A DNA stretch of 42,893 nucleotides from Myxococcota bacterium (GTDB lineage Bacteria; Myxococcota_A; Bradymonadia; UBA7976; UBA1532), in the NCBI GenBank assembly GCA_963169045.1, contig CAUJDF010000101.1:1-42893 (forward strand), read 5' to 3'. Made by a program: the position numbers and the translations under genes. The notes under the pieces are model-generated. The model worked only from the letters and a program-made list of their open reading frames with translations, was not told the origin of the DNA and did no database searches. Position 1 is the stretch's first letter; each line of letters starts with the position of its first letter. Below, in pieces: positions 34,553 to 42,886 of the stretch.

Positions 34553-36982
34553 ATGCGGCGAGGTTTCGGGCGTTGCCGGGCATGGTCCCTGGCGATCGCA
34601 GGCGCGCTGGCGGCTTGCGAGGGCGAGAACGAGGCGGCGCGGTGCGCGAGCGACGACGAGTGCACGCGGGCGGCCGTCTGCCGGGACGGACTCTGTGTGC
34701 CCGTCGGCGAGGACGGCGGCCCGCCGGATGCCAGCGACCGCGCCGACACGGGCGGTGCGCCCGCCGACAGCGGTGCGCCCGCCGACAGCGGCGCGCCGGC
34801 CGACATCGGCGCGCCCGACACCGACGCGGCCGACACCGGCGCGCCCGACGCCGGCGGCTGCGCCGCGCCCGCCCCCGACGCCGCCTGCGGGCGCAACGGT
34901 CGCGGGACGCAGGCCTGGCACTGCGCCGGCGGCGCCTGGGTGGCCGACGGCGACTGCGCCGATCCCGACGAGTGCACCGACGCCGCCAGCGAACAGCGCG
35001 CCTGCGGGCTGAACGGACGCGGCGCGGGCACCACGACGTGCGTCGAGGGGCGCTGGTCCGAGGTGGCCGAGTGCGCCGATCCCGACGAGTGCACCGACGG
35101 CGCCAGCGAGGAGCGCGCCTGCGGGCTCAACGGACGCGGCACGGGCACCGTGACCTGCGTCGCGGGGCGCTGGTCCGAGGTGGCCGAGTGCGCCGATCCC
35201 GACGAGTGCACGGACGGCGCCGAGGCGGAACGCGCCTGCGGGCTCAACGGACGCGGCCTCGGCATCGTCCTGTGCGACGAGGGCCGCTTCGGCGCCCTCG
35301 AGGTCTGTGACGACCCGGACGAGTGCGTCGACGACGCCGAAGAGGAGCGCGCGTGCGGCTTCAACGACCGCGGCCGCGTCCTCCGCGTCTGCGTGATCGG
35401 CGCCTGGCGCGCCGGCGAGTGCGCCGATCCCGACGAGTGCGCGGACGATGCCGTGGACCGGCGCGCCTGCGGCGAGCGGCCGGGCGCCACCGAGCCGGTC
35501 CTCTGCCGCGAGGGCCGCTTCGAGGTGACCGGACCGTGCTTCGACCCCGTCTGCGACGACGTCCCCGAGGCGCTCCCCGGCGACCAGGCGACGCCCGCGC
35601 CGGCGCACGCCTTCGACGCCGGCTCGTGCGGCGGCGCCGGCCGCGAGCAGGCCTTCACCTTCCGCGGCCCCGCCGGCGGCGAGTGGTTCCGGTTCTCCGC
35701 CGCCGGGAGCGCGGTCGACGCGGCGGTCTACGTGCGCGAGGCCTGCGCCGACGCGGACACCGAGCTGGCCTGCGCCGCGGGGACGGCGGCGGCGCCCGCG
35801 TCGGTGCTCCTGCCCGTGGCCGAGGACGAGACGGTGACGGTGTTCGTCGACGCGACGGGCGACGACGGCGCGCTGAACCTGCGCGTCGACGACGCCTGCG
35901 CCGCGGCGCTGCCGATCGCGACGCCCGAGGCGCCCTTCGGCGCGGTCCAGAGCGACCACTACGACCTGGCCGTCGCCGGCGACCGCATCGCGCTCACGTG
36001 GGCCGCGAGCGTCGACCGTGAGGACCGCGTCCTGTTCGGGACGTTCGACCTCGACGGCCGCCCGCTGCTGCCCGCGACGCCGGTCTCCGCGCGCCGGGCG
36101 CGCCTGTCGGCGGTGGTGTGGACCGGCGACGGCTTCGGCGTGTTCTGGGCCGACCAGGACCGCAACGACTCGCTCTACTTCCGGCCGTACGCCGCCGACG
36201 GCACCCCCGGCGACGAAGCCCTGCTGCTGCAGGTGGCGAACGCCAATGACGGCGTCCGCACGCTGAACGCCGCCTGGGACGGCGAGGCGTATGCCATCGT
36301 CTTCACGCGCTTCCTGAGCAACGACGGCTCGCACGTCGAACGCATGCGCGCCGACGGCGCGGGCCGGGTCCTCGACGGGCACTGGTCGATCGCGACGCCG
36401 ATCGACACCAACACCACGCCGCTCGTGTTTCCCGTCGCCGACGGCTTCGTCGCCTTCTATCTGCGCCGCGGCAACGGCTTCACGTATCGGCCCTGGTTCT
36501 ACCGGGAGTCGCGCTTCGGGCACCGCGCGACCACGGTGGTGCAGGCGTTCGACGAGCGCACGCACCTGAGCGCCGTCCCCTGGGGCGACGGCTTCCTGCT
36601 CGCGCACGCCGTCACGCAGGACTTCGTCCACGGCGTGCAGGTGCGGCGCCTCGACGGGAACGGCACGACCGTAGGCGCGCCGCTGACCTTCGACGACCCG
36701 GACCTCGACACCGGATCGCCGCGTCTCGCCGTCGTCGGCGGCCACCCCGGGCTCGTGCGGTCGCTCGTCGACGACGACGGCATCGGACGCCTCGTCTTCG
36801 TGCGCCTGCGCGTGACCGACGCGGGCGTGGAGGCGGTCGGCCCCGAGATCCGGCTGACGGAGCCCGGCCCGCGCTTCGGACCGCAGCTCCACGCCGCCGG
36901 CGACGAGCACCTGCTCACCTGGACGGACCCGCGGCGACAGCCCCGGCTGCGCTTCATCCGCGGCCCCTTGCGCTGCCGCTGA
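34553..36982 (+). CDS. repeat-containing lipoprotein with 39-residue Cys modules
   Basis: An 809-residue lipoprotein (lipobox ALAAC, Cys at about residue 22). An Asp/Ala/Pro low-complexity linker (about 55-100) is followed by five tandem units of about 39 residues, CADPDECTDGxxEERACGLNGRGxGxxxCxxGRWxxxxE. Unit starts are at 34955, 35072, 35189, 35306 and 35420: spacing is 117 bp three times, then 114. Then comes a region like a bacterial pre-peptidase or carbohydrate-binding domain (about 340-445; FRGPAGGEWFRFSAAGSAVDAAVYVRE, with Cys pairs). The C-terminal half looks like a beta-propeller (WTGDGFGVFWADQD, WDGEAYAIVFTRF, WGDGFLLAHA units). CGGGAGAG precedes the ATG. No catalytic residues are evident; a surface-binding role is likely. 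Confidence 0.75.
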   Translation: MRRGFGRCRAWSLAIAGALAACEGENEAARCASDDECTRAAVCRDGLCVPVGEDGGPPDASDRADTGGAPADSGAPADSGAPADIGAPDTDAADTGAPDAGGCAAPAPDAACGRNGRGTQAWHCAGGAWVADGDCADPDECTDAASEQRACGLNGRGAGTTTCVEGRWSEVAECADPDECTDGASEERACGLNGRGTGTVTCVAGRWSEVAECADPDECTDGAEAERACGLNGRGLGIVLCDEGRFGALEVCDDPDECVDDAEEERACGFNDRGRVLRVCVIGAWRAGECADPDECADDAVDRRACGERPGATEPVLCREGRFEVTGPCFDPVCDDVPEALPGDQATPAPAHAFDAGSCGGAGREQAFTFRGPAGGEWFRFSAAGSAVDAAVYVREACADADTELACAAGTAAAPASVLLPVAEDETVTVFVDATGDDGALNLRVDDACAAALPIATPEAPFGAVQSDHYDLAVAGDRIALTWAASVDREDRVLFGTFDLDGRPLLPATPVSARRARLSAVVWTGDGFGVFWADQDRNDSLYFRPYAADGTPGDEALLLQVANANDGVRTLNAAWDGEAYAIVFTRFLSNDGSHVERMRADGAGRVLDGHWSIATPIDTNTTPLVFPVADGFVAFYLRRGNGFTYRPWFYRESRFGHRATTVVQAFDERTHLSAVPWGDGFLLAHAVTQDFVHGVQVRRLDGNGTTVGAPLTFDDPDLDTGSPRLAVVGGHPGLVRSLVDDDGIGRLVFVRLRVTDAGVEAVGPEIRLTEPGPRFGPQLHAAGDEHLLTWTDPRRQPRLRFIRGPLRCR

Positions 36983-36996
36983 CCGCGCCGCGATCG

Positions 36997-37776
36997 CTAC
37001 TCGCCGGCGGACATCGCTGAGGCACAGCGCGCGACGGGCCCGGGACCGGCGGGGTCGTCGACGAGGTAGCATCCCAGGTTCGCCGCCCCGTCACAGACCT
37101 CCTTCGGCGCCCAGCTGCCGTTCGTGCAGACCATGACGCGCGCGCCGGCGGGAGGGGTGTTGCCCGGGGCGACCGCGCCCGTGTACGCGCCGTCGCAGCG
37201 GGTCTCGCCGGCGGTGCAGGGCCCGGTCGGCGCGGGCGCGTCGCCGGCGGCGTACACGCAGACGCTGAAGTCGGCGCCGTCCCAGCACGCGCGATCGGCG
37301 CCGGACCGCCGGCCCTCGCCCCAGCGCGAGTTGACGCCCTCGGCCGTGAGGCCGCGCACCTCGGCCACGCCCGGCTCGACGATGCTCACCGTGATCGGGT
37401 TCGCCCCGTTGATGCTCGGCTGGCCGAGCGGCACGATCGCGAAGCTGCCGTCACCCCCTTCGGGGCGGAACTCGCAGAGACCCTCGTACGTGACCTTGCC
37501 CCCCGACGTGACCTTGCACCGGGCCGCCGGCTTGCCCGCGGGCGCGCCGACCGCCTCCGTCGCGGGCGCGCCGGCCGCCTCCGTCGCGGGCGCCGCCGCG
37601 GTCGCGGGGGCGGCTGCCGTCGCGGGGGCGGCTGCCGTCGCGGGCGCCGCCGCCGTCGCTGGGGCGGCCGCAGTCGCGGGCGCCGCCCCGCGGTCGGACG
37701 ATCCGGCCGGCGCCCCCGAGTTACAGGCCGACACACCCGCACAGAGAGCAAGAGACAACACCCGACCAGCCGACAT
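36997..37776 (-). CDS. lipoprotein with tandem AAPAT repeats
   Basis: A 259-residue lipoprotein. The ATG at 37776 is preferred to the GTG at 37791 because GGGAGG is spaced seven bases from it. The lipobox is GVSAC. The mature N-terminus is a low-complexity arm of about seven PAT(A/E)AA units (15-bp DNA repeat with GCCGCGGTCGCGGG-type core, about 37565-37690). The C-terminal 180 residues have eight Cys: LCEFRPEGGDGSFAIVPLGQPSIN, then DRACWDGADFSVCVYAAGD, then CTAGETRCDGAY, then VMVCTNGSWAPKEVCDGAANLGCYLV. The last segment resembles modules seen in other Polyangia lipoproteins. It is divergent from the L7/L12-like gene. Function unknown. Confidence 0.75.
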   Translation of the reverse strand: MSAGRVLSLALCAGVSACNSGAPAGSSDRGAAPATAAAPATAAAPATAAAPATAAAPATAAAPATEAAGAPATEAVGAPAGKPAARCKVTSGGKVTYEGLCEFRPEGGDGSFAIVPLGQPSINGANPITVSIVEPGVAEVRGLTAEGVNSRWGEGRRSGADRACWDGADFSVCVYAAGDAPAPTGPCTAGETRCDGAYTGAVAPGNTPPAGARVMVCTNGSWAPKEVCDGAANLGCYLVDDPAGPGPVARCASAMSAGE

Positions 37777-37814
37777 CGCGAATCCTCCCACGGGACCACC
37801 ACCCGCCCCTCCGC

Positions 37815-37843
37815 TTCTGAGGCGTCGTTGCCATCACTGTCAA
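37815..37843 (-). promoter_or_regulatory. candidate promoter for the AAPAT lipoprotein
   Basis: On the minus strand TTGACA (37843-37838) is followed after 17 bp by TCAGAA (37820-37815). The -35 is perfect and the -10 weak. It would start transcription near 37808, about 30 bases before the ATG at 37776. Confidence 0.35.
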
Positions 37844-37911
37844 GGACCTCGCACCGGCAGATTGTCGCCGCCGCCCCCTTCGTGTGAGGCTCCCCGCCCG
37901 AGGAGTCGCCG

Positions 37912-39063
37912 ATGAACACACCGAACAGATTCCGCACCGCCGCGCTGGCCGTCTTCGCGTCGCTGTGCCTGGCGTGGGTGGCGCCCGCGCGCGCCGCCGA
38001 TCCCGCGCCGAAGAAGGCCGCGCCGACCGCCGGGCGCGCCGTCGACGTCGTGCTGACGGCGGTCGACCCGAAGCGCCGCGGCGAGGTCGAGGCCGCGCTG
38101 CTGCGCGCCGGGCTGACCGCGGCGCATGCGAAGGAGGCGGCGGCGAAGCCGCCGGCCGTGGTGAGGCGCGCCGTGACCGTGTTCGAGGCCGCGGCGCTCG
38201 AGAAGAAGCTCACCGCCGCCGGCGCCACGATCGAGGTGCGGGCGGCCACCGCGCCGGGCGAGCCGCGACGCCTGCCCGCGGCGGCGGTCCGCGAGGCGCG
38301 CTATGAGGTGGTGCTCGTCGCCGCCGGCAACGCGAAGATCGAGGTCATCAAGCTCGTCCGCGAGGTGCTCGGCCTGGGCCTGAAGGACGCCAAGGACCTC
38401 GTCGAGAATCCGCCGCAGCCCGTCGGACGGAACCTCGACCTCGCCGGGGCCCAGGCGCTCGAGCGGCGGTTCGTGGCGGCCGGCGCCGCGGTGGAGATGC
38501 GCCAGACGGCCGGCCCGCCGCCGGCGCCCCCCTCCGCGCCACCGGCGCCCCCCTCCGCGCCGCCGGCCGACGCGCGCTTCGACGTGGTGCTCGTCAGGAC
38601 GGGCGACCGGAAGATCGAGGTCATCAGGCAACTGCGCGACCTGCTCGGCCTCGGCCTCCGACAGGCGAAGGACATCGCCGACAACCCGCCGCAGACCTTG
38701 CGCACCGGCGTCGACCTCGAGAGCGCGCAGACGCTCCAGCGACAGCTGACCGAGGTCGGCGCCGTGGTCGAGGTGCGCCGGGACGGCGTCGCGGTCGCGC
38801 CCGAGACCGCGCCGCCGGCCCCGCCGCCGCCGCCGTCGGCGCCGCCCGACGACGGCCACTTCGACGTCTGGCTGATGAGCGCCGGCCCCTACCACATCAA
38901 CGTGGTGAAGGCCATCCGCGAGACCACCGGCCTCGGGCTGACCGAAGCGAAGAACCTCGCCGACGCCGCCCCGACGCTCATCCGCGAGGCGGTGTCCCGC
39001 GATCACGCCGAGAGCATGGCGTCGCGCCTGCGCGATGCGGGCGCCACCGTCGAGATCCGGTAG
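37912..39063 (+). CDS. exported protein of tandem ribosomal L7/L12 C-terminal-like domains
   Basis: A 383-residue protein with a clear signal peptide (ALAVFASLCLAWVAPARAAD). After it come four copies of a domain resembling the C-terminal domain of ribosomal protein L7/L12. Copy 1 (about 42-108) is degenerate. Copy 2 starts at 130 (KIEVIKLVREVLGLGLKDAK, then DLVENPP), copy 3 at about 222 (KIEVIRQLRDLLGLGLRQAK), copy 4 at about 316 (INVVKAIRETTGLGLTEAKN). Each keeps the GLGLxxAKxLxxxxP helix-turn and ends with the AGAxVExR strand. The true L7/L12 N-terminal dimerisation domain is absent. Copies are joined by Pro-Ala linkers (PPAPPSAPPAPPSAPP). It is therefore not ribosomal but an envelope protein re-using the fold. 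A good AGGAG site precedes the ATG. Partner unknown. Confidence 0.85.
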   Translation: MNTPNRFRTAALAVFASLCLAWVAPARAADPAPKKAAPTAGRAVDVVLTAVDPKRRGEVEAALLRAGLTAAHAKEAAAKPPAVVRRAVTVFEAAALEKKLTAAGATIEVRAATAPGEPRRLPAAAVREARYEVVLVAAGNAKIEVIKLVREVLGLGLKDAKDLVENPPQPVGRNLDLAGAQALERRFVAAGAAVEMRQTAGPPPAPPSAPPAPPSAPPADARFDVVLVRTGDRKIEVIRQLRDLLGLGLRQAKDIADNPPQTLRTGVDLESAQTLQRQLTEVGAVVEVRRDGVAVAPETAPPAPPPPPSAPPDDGHFDVWLMSAGPYHINVVKAIRETTGLGLTEAKNLADAAPTLIREAVSRDHAESMASRLRDAGATVEIR

Positions 39064-39118
39064 CGGCGCCGGTTCGGCGTGCGACGTCGGGCCGCCCGCG
39101 CATGCACGAGCGGCCGGC

Positions 39119-39455
39119 GAGTCGAGCCGGCGGCGGCAGCACTTCGCAGCGAAATCGGTGGAGTCGAACCGGACGCGTCGCCGAAAGCGCCGGCGCACCG
39201 GCGAGTCGAACCGGCGCCGGCAGCGTCTCGCCGCGCCGCCCGCCGAGTCGGACCGGCGACGGCGTCGTTCCGGAGCGCCGTGGCTCGAGTCGAGCCGGCG
39301 ACGCCTCCGTTTCGTCGCGCGGCCGGCCGAGTCGAGCCGGCCGGCGCTCGCGAGCTGCCCAGCGCGCCGGCGAGTCGGCCGTCGCGCGGCTGCGTTCGGG
39401 AGCGGCGTCCGGCGAGTCGGCCGTGACGCGCTCCGCCGTCCTCGAAATCTCGTGC
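39119..39455. repeat. eight-unit 42-bp array of GAGTCG-centred dyads
   Basis: GAGTCG recurs at 39119, 39161, 39203, 39245, 39287, 39329, 39372 and 39414, spaced 42 bp except for one step of 43. The best conserved box is GAGTCGARCCGGCG; the remaining 28 bp of each unit vary. In most units the box sits in a small inverted repeat whose arms differ: GCCGGC/GCCGGC (unit 1), CGGT/ACCG (2), CCGG/CCGG (3), GGC/GCC extended through TCGA/TCGA (5), GGCCGGC/GCCGGCC (6), CGGC/GCCG (7, 8). Unit 4 is weak. The period equals four turns of B-DNA, placing all dyads on one face. The array lies in a 558-bp gap with no supported gene, upstream of a sigma-54 promoter. Since 42 is divisible by three, all frames stay open, but none has a credible start or end. 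Confidence 0.8.
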
Positions 39456-39458
39456 ACT

Positions 39459-39497
39459 GCATCGAAACGACGATGCGTTTCCTCGTCGATTCGAGGA
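39459..39497. other. two consecutive perfect hairpins after the array
   Basis: GCATCG (39459-39464) pairs with CGATGC (39471-39476) across a six-base loop, followed by GTTT. TCCTCG (39480-39485) then pairs with CGAGGA (39492-39497), again over six bases. They may end a transcript coming from the left, or belong to the regulatory array. No long U-tract follows either. Confidence 0.4.
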
Positions 39498-39549
39498 GCC
39501 GCACACGCGCGCCGCGTCGCGAACGCGGATTTCCGGGCGTCGTCGCCGT

Positions 39550-39565
39550 TGGCACGCCGGCTGCT
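39550..39565 (+). promoter_or_regulatory. sigma-54 promoter upstream of unknown gene
   Basis: TGGCAC (39550-39555), GCCGG spacer, CTGCT (39561-39565) matches the sigma-54 consensus TGGCAC-N5-TTGCA/T, with a perfect -24 element and the essential GC of the -12 element. Predicted start of transcription is near 39577, leaving about 45 bases before the ATG at 39622. A sigma-54 activator (RtcR) is encoded about 1.2 kb away, and the dyad array is 95-430 bp upstream, the normal range for activator sites. Confidence 0.65.
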
Positions 39566-39621
39566 CTTACGTCTCCTCGCAACAACGACGGGCCGATGGC
39601 CCCACAGCGAGGAGAGAGTCG

Positions 39622-40485
39622 ATGGCGAAGCCCAACTCCATTGGTGGTCTGGATCGCGGACAGTCGGTGTCCTTCGGCAAGCACCTGACCGGCGAAGCGC
39701 GCGAGACGTGTCTGCGAAGCGCCACGGGCAAGATCTACGTGCGGCTGATCGAGGTCGCGCTGGCCCAGGTCGCGGCGGGCTGGGGCGCCCCCAAGGACGA
39801 AGACGGTGCGGCCGCCGCCGAGCGGGCGGTGCTCCACACCGAGCAGGGGCGGGCGCTCAAGGCCGCCCTGAAGGCCGTCAGCGTCGATCCCGGTTTCGAG
39901 CCGCCGGTCCGGGCGGCGGCGGCGCGCGTGGCCGCGGCCGTGGGCGTCGTGCCGGGCGTTCGGGCGCGGACGCAGGACCGCGCCGCGAACGCCGAGGTCG
40001 TGCAGGCCAACCTGCGCGGCCTCGGGCAGGAGCTGGCGTCGCTGCCGCCGACGATCCGCGGCGCGACGTTCGCCGCCGAGCTGGCCGCCTGGTGCAGGCT
40101 CGGCTTCGCCTTCAAGGAGGTCGTGCTCGCCGATGCGCGGCGCAACGAGACGATGAAGGGCGGTCGCGAGGTCGGCATCGCGGTCATGACGCTGAACGGC
40201 CTGTTCTCGCGCTTCCGCGCCTCCCTCGCCGACGAGCTCGCGGCCGACGAGACGCTGCCGCGCGACCTGCAGAAGGAGCTGTTCCGCCTCTACGACTCCT
40301 ACGTCGAGGCGCGCCGCGCGAAGCACACCGCCCGGAACGCGCGCAAGGCCGCCGCCGAGCGGAAGGCGGCCGAGAAGAAGGCCCCGACCGGGCCGCCCGC
40401 CGCCGAGCCGCCCGCCGCGGGGCAGCCCGCCGCCGAGCCGCCCGCCGCCGAGCCGCCCGGCACGCCGGCCCCCGCCGAGACCTGA
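39622..40485 (+). CDS. unrecognised protein with charged helix and Pro-Ala tail
   Basis: A 287-residue cytoplasmic protein (no signal or membrane segment) that I do not recognise. GAGGAGAG before the ATG is a strong ribosome-binding site. Residues 1-225 look globular and mostly helical (HLTGEARETCLRSATGKIYVRLIEVALAQVAAG; RGATFAAELAAWCRLGFAFKEVVLADARRNE). Residues about 225-255 are a basic helix (VEARRAKHTARNARKAAAERKAAEKK). The end is a low-complexity tail of PPAAEPPA/AGQPAAEPP units. A basic region next to a disordered tail could bind nucleic acid, but that is speculation. It stands behind a sigma-54 promoter and the 42-bp array, and is convergent with RtcR, so it is the natural candidate target of that activator. 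Confidence 0.65.
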   Translation: MAKPNSIGGLDRGQSVSFGKHLTGEARETCLRSATGKIYVRLIEVALAQVAAGWGAPKDEDGAAAAERAVLHTEQGRALKAALKAVSVDPGFEPPVRAAAARVAAAVGVVPGVRARTQDRAANAEVVQANLRGLGQELASLPPTIRGATFAAELAAWCRLGFAFKEVVLADARRNETMKGGREVGIAVMTLNGLFSRFRASLADELAADETLPRDLQKELFRLYDSYVEARRAKHTARNARKAAAERKAAEKKAPTGPPAAEPPAAGQPAAEPPAAEPPGTPAPAET

Positions 40486-40545
40486 TCCCCGCCCGCAGCG
40501 CCGCCCCCCGCTGAGTCCCGCCCCCCGCCTCCGCTGCCCGCAGCG

Positions 40546-40565
40546 CCTCCACCCCGCCGTGGAGG
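40546..40565 (+). other. hairpin that includes the ribosome-binding site of the small ORF
   Basis: CCTCCAC (40546-40552) and GTGGAGG (40559-40565) form a perfect seven-base stem with a six-base loop, 61 bp after the previous stop. It could be a terminator (but has no U-tract). It also pairs away the GGAGG that would serve the small ORF that follows. Confidence 0.45.
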
Positions 40566-40587
40566 GGGGCACCCCACGACCCACCGC

Positions 40588-40728
40588 GTGCTGCGCGACG
40601 GCATCCTCGTCGTCGACCGCGACCCGAGCCGGCGCATCGAGTTCGAGGTGCGGCGCCGCAACGAGTACTTCGACCTGCTGCCCGTGCTGCGCGAGTACCG
40701 CCGCGCGGCGGGCGGGCGCAGCCCGTGA
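40588..40728 (+). CDS. small conserved-looking ORF, start uncertain
   Basis: The frame ending at the TGA at 40726-40728 reads RVLRDGILVVDRDPSRRIEF, then EVRRRNEYFDLLPVLREYRR and a short basic tail. It has no low complexity and its codon use is like the neighbours, so it looks coding. The only standard start is the GTG at 40588 (46 residues), which lacks a ribosome-binding site. Four codons upstream, ACG at 40576 (ACG ACC CAC CGC) is spaced ten bases from GGAGGGGGG and could be a mutated ATG. It lies between the sigma-54-linked gene and RtcR. Function unknown; the gene may be inactive or weakly translated. Confidence 0.45.
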   Translation: MLRDGILVVDRDPSRRIEFEVRRRNEYFDLLPVLREYRRAAGGRSP

Positions 40729-40762
40729 TCGACGCCGACCTCGTCGAGAAGCGGCCGCGCCG

Positions 40763-42355
<1,593 letters not shown>

Positions 42356-42399
42356 GGACGTCTCGCGCGTGGGGCGATGCGAGACGGCATACCGCGATC

Positions 42400-42647
42400 G
42401 CGGCGCGTCCCGCCAGGGGGACGCGGCTTGCCGGCGTGCCCGCCTCCGGGCTCAGTGCGCCCTGTTGCGGCGCCGCCGCTCGGCGCCGGAACCGACGACG
42501 AATCCAGCACGTCATTCCCGAGCCCGAGCCCATCTCCTGCGGCAGCATCTCCCAAGGGATGCCGCTGCGCAGGACGCAGATGATCCCGGAGAGCACCTTG
42601 CGGTCGTCGAGCGGCGGCCTGTCAGTTGCGCTGGAGACGAACGACCA
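42400..42647 (-). pseudogene. IS5-type transposase remnant with internal deletion
   Basis: The minus-strand translation from 42647 reads DRPPLDDRKVLSGIICVLRS, then GIPWEMLPQEMGSGSGMTCW, to 42504. This matches the N-terminal domain of IS5-family transposases (RPPLDDRxVLxGILFVLRTGIPWEDLPQELGxGSGMTCW). The next family segment appears at once in another frame: LDSSSVPAPSGGAATGRTEP (42507-42448) continuing to about 42400, corresponding to the family's VDSxxVPAPxGGxxTGPNPTDRGKPG. The roughly 35-45 residues normally between them, and the whole catalytic C-terminus, are missing. It is a degraded relic in the 538 bp upstream of rtcR. No terminal inverted repeats were recognised. Confidence 0.7.
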
Positions 42648-42666
42648 CGGTGCATTCCGGCGTAGG

Positions 42667-42712
42667 CGTGGACCTGGACGTGTACGTGGACGTGAACCTG
42701 GACGGTGACGCG
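42667..42712 (+). repeat. degenerate GTGGAC/GTGTAC-type hexamer tract
   Basis: A short tract of imperfect six-base units (GTGGAC, CTGGAC, GTGTAC, GTGGAC, GTGAAC, CTGGAC, then GGTGAC). It translates as Val-Asp/Val-Asn dipeptides on one strand and His-Val on the other. It lies between the transposase relic and the truncated four-helix gene and is probably non-coding. Confidence 0.6.
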
Positions 42713-42763
42713 CCACGCGCCACGCGCACGAATTCTGCGACAAGCCGCCGCGCTGTCCGAGGG

Positions 42764-42886
42764 ATGGAGTGCAGCGCCATCGTCGACAGCTGCGCCCTCC
42801 TTGGCGCCATGAGCGCGCACGACGCGACGAAGGCGGAAGAGCTGTCGGAACGCATCGTCGCCATGCGGACCAGGATGTGCCGCTGA
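42764..42886 (+). pseudogene. C-terminal fragment of a four-helix-bundle (S23/IVP) protein
   Basis: The last 40 codons before the TGA at 42884-42886 read SCALLGAMSAHDATKAEELS, then ERIVAMRTRMCR. This resembles the final helix of the four-helix-bundle proteins related to those encoded in 23S rRNA intervening sequences (family ending LLxRIVAMLTRMxR, normally about 110-130 residues). The upstream 46 codons of the same frame are the hexamer tract and unrelated sequence, so the first three helices are missing. No good ribosome-binding site precedes the ATG at 42764. It lies beside transposase wreckage, so it is probably a truncated gene. Low certainty because the fragment is short. Confidence 0.45.

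Noticed and set aside
37912-39063. Genuine ribosomal protein L7/L12
   Set aside because: It has a signal peptide, multiple C-terminal-like copies and no N-terminal dimerisation domain.
39119-39455. CRISPR array
   Set aside because: The conserved part is only about 14 bp within a 42-bp period, and the rest is diverged repeat rather than unique spacer. No cas gene is near; the CARF domain belongs to RtcR.
39003-39506. A 14-residue-repeat protein encoded across the array
   Set aside because: All six frames are open because the period is a multiple of three and the DNA is GC-rich. None has a ribosome-binding site with a sensible start, and the minus frames run antisense into the L7/L12-like gene.
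42420-42450. Sigma-54 promoter for rtcR (minus-strand GGGCACGCCGGCAAGC)
   Set aside because: The -24-like half is present but the GC of the -12 element is displaced by one base and the rest does not match, so spacing is wrong.
42626-42886. Intact 86-residue plus-strand protein
   Set aside because: Its first half is the hexamer tract and non-coding-looking sequence; only the last 40 codons resemble a known family.
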